Shown piece after piece: positions 6,535 to 9,631 of a stretch of 9,631 nt of DNA. The notes below the pieces were generated by a model. It was not told the DNA's origin. It saw only the letters and a list, made by a program, of their open reading frames with translations, and searched no databases. The DNA lies in the NCBI GenBank assembly GCA_945861195.1, contig CAMATS010000061.1, forward strand, positions 1 through 9,631, in the 5' to 3' direction. The translations under genes and the position numbers were made by a program. Each line of letters begins with the position of its first letter. Within the stretch, counting starts at the first letter, position 1. This DNA comes from Rhodoferax sp. OV413. GTDB lineage: Bacteria > Pseudomonadota > Gammaproteobacteria > Burkholderiales > Burkholderiaceae_C.

Positions 6535-7641
6535 TCAAGGGCGCAAACGCATCAACTGTCCGTTTTTCTCGTCGCTGAGCAAATAGATCAGGCCGTCCGG
6601 CCCTTCGCGGACATCGCGCACCCTTTGGCCCAGGTCTGGCAGCAGTTTTTCCTCTAGCAAGACCCGCTGTCCATCGAGCTGCAAGCGGGCCAGGTAGCGA
6701 AATTTAAGCGAGCCCACCAACAAGCTACCCTGCCAGGCTTTGCCATAACGCTCGCTGGTGATGAAGGCCATGCCTGAGGGTGCGATCGATGGGGTCCAAT
6801 AATGCATGGGCTGCTCCATGCCGGTCTTGGCCGTGATGCCCTCTCCAATCGGCCCGCCACCGTATTTTTCGCCGTAGCTGATGACCGGCCAGCCGTAATT
6901 TCGACCTGCCAGCGGCAGGTTGATCTCGTCGCCGCCCTGGGGTCCGTGCTCATGGGTCCACAACCGGTCGTCCGGGCCCCAGGTCGCGCCCTGAACATTG
7001 CGATGTCCGTAGCTCCAAATTTCGGGCAGGGCACCTTTGCGGTTGACAAAAGGGTTGTCGGCCGGCACGCTGCCGTCAGGCCGAATACGGACAATTTTTC
7101 CGTGGTGATTGTCCAATGACTGGGCCTCGGCCATTTTGAAATAGCGCTCGCCCAGTGTCAGGTACAGGTTTGAATTGGGGGCCTGCGCAATGCGGCAGCC
7201 AAAGTGCAGGTTGCCGGCGACTTTTGGCCGCTGGCTGAAAAGCACTTTGAGGTCTTCCAAACGGGTTTCGTCGGCAGACAAGCGAGCCGAGGCCAGGGCG
7301 CTGGAGTTGCCGTTGTTACTGGGTTCGGCAAAACAAAAATAGAGCCGGCGGTTGGCTGCAAAGTTGCGATCGGTGATCAGATCGAGCAGCCCACCCTGGC
7401 CCACTGCATCGACCTCCGGCAGGCCTTTGATCGGCTCACCGAGCCGACCGCTGGCGTCGACCAGGCGCAAACGTCCGGGTCGCTCGGTGACCAAAAAGCG
7501 CCCATCGGCCAAAAAAGCCACGGCCCAGGGCTGTTGCAAACCCCGGGCCAGCACCTCGACAGTGGGCGCGGCTGCGGCGCTGAACACGCAGGCGAGCGTC
7601 AAGGCCAAGGCAAGAGAGAGTTGTGCTTTTGCTGGGTTCAT
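6535..7641 (-). CDS. PQQ-dependent aldose/sorbosone-type dehydrogenase, periplasmic
   Basis: A 368-residue protein of the glucose/sorbosone dehydrogenase (soluble GDH, Asd/YliI-like) six-bladed propeller family. These use PQQ and calcium to oxidise sugar aldehydes in the periplasm. The signal peptide is MNPAKAQLSLALALTLACVF with an AAA-type cleavage site near 23-26. Family marks are LQQPWAVAFLADGRFLVTERPGR (35-57), the likely catalytic base His146 in NLHFGCR, PEIWSYGHRNVQG (206-218) with the PQQ-contacting Arg214-Asn215, HEHGPQGGDEIN (230-241), NYGWP (248-252) and RDVREGPDGLIYLL (342-355). The start was set at ATG 7641 because it gives a signal peptide; the frame stays open upstream to 7935, but that extension runs into the divergent gene. 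Actual substrate and PQQ dependence are inferred from family. No pqq biosynthesis genes are in the window. Confidence 0.9.
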   Translation of the reverse strand: MNPAKAQLSLALALTLACVFSAAAAPTVEVLARGLQQPWAVAFLADGRFLVTERPGRLRLVDASGRLGEPIKGLPEVDAVGQGGLLDLITDRNFAANRRLYFCFAEPSNNGNSSALASARLSADETRLEDLKVLFSQRPKVAGNLHFGCRIAQAPNSNLYLTLGERYFKMAEAQSLDNHHGKIVRIRPDGSVPADNPFVNRKGALPEIWSYGHRNVQGATWGPDDRLWTHEHGPQGGDEINLPLAGRNYGWPVISYGEKYGGGPIGEGITAKTGMEQPMHYWTPSIAPSGMAFITSERYGKAWQGSLLVGSLKFRYLARLQLDGQRVLLEEKLLPDLGQRVRDVREGPDGLIYLLSDEKNGQLMRLRP

Positions 7642-7710
7642 GGATGTGTACTGGTTTGCGGCAGGCCAATTTAGTTTAGTTGGTCCTGAGGTTTTCGGTC
7701 GTAAAAAGGC

Positions 7711-7739
7711 CCAGCCCACCCGTGGCCATCCTGGGCTGG
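7711..7739. promoter_or_regulatory. GC-rich dyad between divergent genes; possible operator
   Basis: CCAGCCCA at 7711-7718 is the inverse of TGGGCTGG at 7732-7739, with a 13-base spacer. It lies in the 155-base gap between the divergent PQQ dehydrogenase and dienelactone hydrolase genes. A CATAAT at 7752-7757 just beyond it could be a -10 box for the hydrolase, though no good -35 is seen. Regulatory function is inferred from position only. Confidence 0.35.
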
Positions 7740-7796
7740 CCAAACGGCAGGCATAATTTCTCTCGTCCTCACTTACAAGCTCACAGCTAACTTCCC

Positions 7797-8684
7797 ATGC
7801 ACCCAACTGATTCTGCCCAGACCATAGACCCCAAAATTTATGCCCTCTATGACGAGTACTGCCATGGTGGCATGGACCGCCGTGAGTTTCTGGCCCGTGC
7901 CAGTGCTGCCGTGGTGGGCGGCTTGGCCATGGCACAGGCCTTGTTTCCCCGCTATGCCAATGCCCAGACGGTCGCCAACACCGACGAGCGCATCAAAACC
8001 CAGTATGTTCAGTACGCCTCTGCGGGCGGCAGTTCCGGACAGATGAAGGCCTATCTGGTGGAGCCCGCCAAGGCTGGGCCGCATCCGGCGGTCTTGGTCA
8101 TTCATGAAAACCGCGGGCTCAATCCCTACATTGAAGACGTGGCGAGGCGCTTGGGTCTGGCCGGCTTTTTGGCGCTGGCGCCAGATGGCTTGGCTCCGGT
8201 TGGGGGCTACCCGGGTAATGACGATGCAGGAACCAAACTCCAGGCCGCTCTTGAGCCTAAAAAACTCAACCAAGACATGCTCAACAGCGCGGTCTTCCTC
8301 AAGAGTCACCCGCTGGCCAACGGCCGAATGGGCGCGACCGGCTTTTGCTGGGGCGGCGGGATCGTCAACCACTTGGCAGTCGAGTTAGGCGGTGATCTGC
8401 GTTGTGGCGTTCCTTTTTATGGCTCTGCCGCTGAGGCCTCAAAGGTCCCGCAGATCAAGGCCGATTTGCTGCTGCACTTCGCCAGCGATGATCCCCGTAT
8501 CAACGGGCAGTGGCCCGCCTTTGAGGCTGCACTCAAGGCGCAGGGCGTTGGGCATGAAGCTTATGTCTATGCCGGCACGGTACACGGTTTTCACAACAAT
8601 TCCACACCACGCTTCAACCCGCCAGCCGCCGAGTTGTCATGGTCGCGCACGCTAGACTTTTTCAAGCGGACCTTGGTGGCTTAG
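7797..8684 (+). CDS. Dienelactone hydrolase family protein, Tat-exported (YghX-like)
   Basis: A 295-residue alpha/beta hydrolase of the dienelactone hydrolase family. Members hydrolyse lactones or esters with a Cys-Asp-His triad. The nucleophile is Cys184 in TGFCWGGG, the acid is likely Asp231 or Asp232 in ASDDPRI, and the histidine is His263 in TVHGFHN. Glu104 in VIHENRGL matches the conserved glutamate near the nucleophile. The N-terminus carries a twin-arginine signal, MDRREFLARA (26-35), followed by a hydrophobic stretch to about residue 49 and a possible cleavage site after ANA (54-56). The 25 residues before the RR motif (IYALYDEYCHGG) resemble, from memory, the N-termini of YghX-type relatives, so ATG 7797 was kept over ATG 7872. 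No Shine-Dalgarno sequence is evident. It probably acts in the periplasm; the substrate is unknown. Confidence 0.92.
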   Translation: MHPTDSAQTIDPKIYALYDEYCHGGMDRREFLARASAAVVGGLAMAQALFPRYANAQTVANTDERIKTQYVQYASAGGSSGQMKAYLVEPAKAGPHPAVLVIHENRGLNPYIEDVARRLGLAGFLALAPDGLAPVGGYPGNDDAGTKLQAALEPKKLNQDMLNSAVFLKSHPLANGRMGATGFCWGGGIVNHLAVELGGDLRCGVPFYGSAAEASKVPQIKADLLLHFASDDPRINGQWPAFEAALKAQGVGHEAYVYAGTVHGFHNNSTPRFNPPAAELSWSRTLDFFKRTLVA

Positions 8685-8839
8685 AGCGTTGTCTCCCAAC
8701 CATGGGGTAGGCCAAGACTGCCCATGAGGCGCATTTGCGGCGATTCAAACGCCTTTGCGATGTCGTTCAGTCGCCTAAACCATCCGAAATCGCATGGGTT
8801 GCGTCGGAGCGAGAACAGATTGCCAATATCAGTAGTGTC

Positions 8840-8857
8840 CCAACGTTGACACGTTGG
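8840..8857. repeat. Perfect 7-bp palindromic stem
   Basis: CCAACGT at 8840-8846 is the inverse of ACGTTGG at 8851-8857, with a 4-base TGAC loop. A second, overlapping dyad, GTGTC (8836-8840) with GACAC (8848-8852), shares the same bases. It could be a protein-binding dyad, a small RNA hairpin or the end of a decayed element. Confidence 0.5.
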
Positions 8858-8968
8858 AGCGTCGTAAGTTAATGATTTGCTTGATGAATAGGGTGCTTCA
8901 GTCTGGTCTCGATTTGAACGTCGAAAGTCAGACTTGGGGTTTTTGGGCGGAAATCCGGAAAAATCCCC

Positions 8969-9056
8969 TATGGTCAAAAAATCCCAAACACCTGCCGGCA
9001 CAGTGTCTGCTCGTATGGTCAAAAATCCCAAACGCCTGCCCAGGGTCTCTGCATAG
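8969..9056. repeat. Imperfect tandem repeat, two units of about 45 bp
   Basis: Units begin at 8969 and 9014. Both read TATGGTCAAAAA, then TCCCAAAC, CCTGCC or GCCTGCC, and end near GTCTCTGC / GTGTCTGC. The second copy lacks an A in the A run and two bases after GCCTGCC. Most other positions agree. Confidence 0.75.
9012..9026 (+). repeat. 15-bp inverted repeat, left arm
   Basis: CGTATGGTCAAAAAT overlaps the start of the second tandem unit. It is the exact reverse complement of ATTTTTGACCATACG at 9200-9214, with 173 bases between the arms. Confidence 0.7.
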
Positions 9057-9199
9057 CCAGCCACGGTCTAGGGTATGGCGCTTGGGTCGTGCTCACCGGG
9101 GGCTGCGGCTGCCCACGCTGGGTTGAGTGGCTTGGCGCGGGGTTGGCGGCGGTGGCTGTCAACAGGGTGGTTTTGATCTGGAAATTGGTTCGGACGAAT

Positions 9200-9214
9200 A
9201 TTTTTGACCATACG
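9200..9214 (-). repeat. 15-bp inverted repeat, right arm
   Basis: ATTTTTGACCATACG is the exact inverse of 9012-9026. It is therefore a third, inverted copy of the TATGGTCAAAAA core found in the tandem repeat. Confidence 0.7.
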
Positions 9215-9331
9215 GGTTCGAGGCCTGTTGCTGAGGTCTATATTGCGCCTCGTGCGGTTGAATGGCTTATCCGTAAGTTATTTGGTGCCAAGCAAAGACA
9301 TCAATTTGGGGTTATCCTGCGAACTTATTTC

Positions 9332-9337
9332 AAGGAG
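9332..9337 (+). promoter_or_regulatory. Ribosome binding site deciding a TTG start
   Basis: AAGGAG at 9332-9337 is 7 bases before TTG 9345. No ATG or GTG in this frame lies near enough to use it, so TTG is the start. Confidence 0.75.
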
Positions 9338-9344
9338 TGACCTG

Positions 9345-9631
9345 TTGATCAATTTCAAACTCAATGGCGTCGACGTCAAGTCCAACGCCGACCAATCCGA
9401 GCCGCTGCTGCATATCCTCTCCAATGACTTTCAACTCAATGGTCAAAAATTCGGTTGCGGTAAATCTCAGTGCGGCTCTTGTACAGTGCTGGTCAATGGC
9501 GACCCCTTGCGCAGCTGTGTCGTACCCTTGTCCGCCGTCAGCGGGCGCTCGGTTGTCACGCTCGAAGGTTTGAGCGTCAAGGGCAAACCCAGTAAATTGC
9601 AGCAAGCCTTTATTCAGGAGCAGGCGGCCCA
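9345..9631 (+). CDS. [2Fe-2S] small subunit of a xanthine-oxidase-family molybdo-hydroxylase; 3' partial
   Basis: The first 95 residues of a 2Fe-2S ferredoxin-like subunit run off the right edge. The plant-type cluster motif is FGCGKSQCGSC with Cys38, Cys43 and Cys46, and the fourth ligand Cys58 in PLRSC. LLHILSNDFQLNGQKFG before it matches the usual LLxxLRxxLxLxGxKxG pattern. Such subunits (IorA, NdhS/NicA and CoxS types) pass electrons from a molybdenum cofactor subunit during hydroxylation of aldehydes or N-heterocycles. A second, helical [2Fe-2S] domain should follow beyond the window, then a large Mo subunit. Translation starts at TTG 9345, supported by AAGGAG. The substrate cannot be told here; the isoquinoline/nicotinate-type two-subunit group is the best guess by sequence style. 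Confidence 0.9.
   Translation, partial: MINFKLNGVDVKSNADQSEPLLHILSNDFQLNGQKFGCGKSQCGSCTVLVNGDPLRSCVVPLSAVSGRSVVTLEGLSVKGKPSKLQQAFIQEQAA

Larger units (their letters stand above)
8685..9344. other. 660-base stretch without a convincing gene
   Basis: Open frames exist on both strands (8681-9064 minus, 8854-9126 and 9089-9340 plus, and a 41-codon frame 8724-8849 plus), but none has a recognised domain, good ribosome binding site or convincing composition. The stretch contains the 8840-8857 palindrome, a 45-base imperfect tandem repeat and a 15-base inverted repeat. It may be a decayed mobile-element or gene remnant. The promoter of the following iron-sulfur subunit gene must lie in or near its right part, but I cannot place it. 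Confidence 0.5.

Noticed and set aside
7642..7935. 98-residue N-terminal extension of the PQQ dehydrogenase
   Set aside because: It overlaps the divergent hydrolase gene and would precede the obvious signal peptide at MNPAKAQL.
8724..8849. 41-codon plus-strand frame (MRRICGDSNAF...)
   Set aside because: Too short, no ribosome binding site, and it ends inside the palindrome; not enough to call a gene.
8969..9056. CRISPR array
   Set aside because: Only two imperfect units abutting each other, with no unique spacers of regular length and no cas genes.
9089..9340. Plus-strand 83-codon frame before the iron-sulfur subunit
   Set aside because: No recognised domain or good ribosome binding site, and it crosses the inverted repeat arm; more likely non-coding.

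Overview
The window looks like chromosomal DNA of a beta-proteobacterium, most likely Burkholderiales and probably Comamonadaceae (Polaromonas/Rhodoferax-like). This is inferred from the moderately high GC content, the two tandem Bug-type (TctC) periplasmic receptors, the GST next to an acyl-CoA dehydrogenase, and the molybdo-hydroxylase small subunit. Genus was judged from protein style only, without a database search.

Layout, left to right. (1) Positions 2-1447 (+) hold the 3' part of a DUF1566 (Lcl-like) surface-type protein. Its DUF1566 domain is split by about 310 residues of phage-tail-fibre-like repeats. (2) Positions 1448-1573 are a hairpin-rich spacer. (3) A GST (1574-2242) and an acyl-CoA dehydrogenase (about 2268-3425) form a tight two-gene + strand unit. 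(4) A convergent SDR-fold protein (3502-4296, -) lacks the usual Tyr-x3-Lys catalytic pair. (5) Divergent from it, two consecutive secreted Bug/TctC solute receptors (4464-5483 and 5509-6507, +) lie 25 bp apart. (6) A convergent periplasmic PQQ-dependent aldose/sorbosone dehydrogenase-like protein (6535-7641, -) follows. (7) Divergent from it is a Tat-exported dienelactone-hydrolase-family protein (7797-8684, +), with a GC-rich dyad between the two. (8) Positions 8685-9344 hold no convincing gene but contain palindromes, a 45-bp imperfect tandem repeat and a 15-bp inverted repeat. (9) The 5' end of a [2Fe-2S] small subunit of a xanthine-oxidase-family hydroxylase starts at a TTG codon at 9345 and runs off the right edge.

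The middle genes suggest an accessory metabolic region that captures organic acids or aromatics outside the cytoplasm (Bug receptors), oxidises or hydrolyses substrates in the periplasm (PQQ dehydrogenase, Tat-exported DLH), and handles CoA esters and redox chemistry in the cytoplasm (GST, ACAD, SDR, molybdo-hydroxylase). No single pathway can be proved from the window. I see no tRNA, rRNA, CRISPR array or intact transposase. The best candidates for something unusual are the DUF1566/tail-fibre chimera, the SDR without its catalytic motif, and the repeat-bearing gap at 8685-9344.
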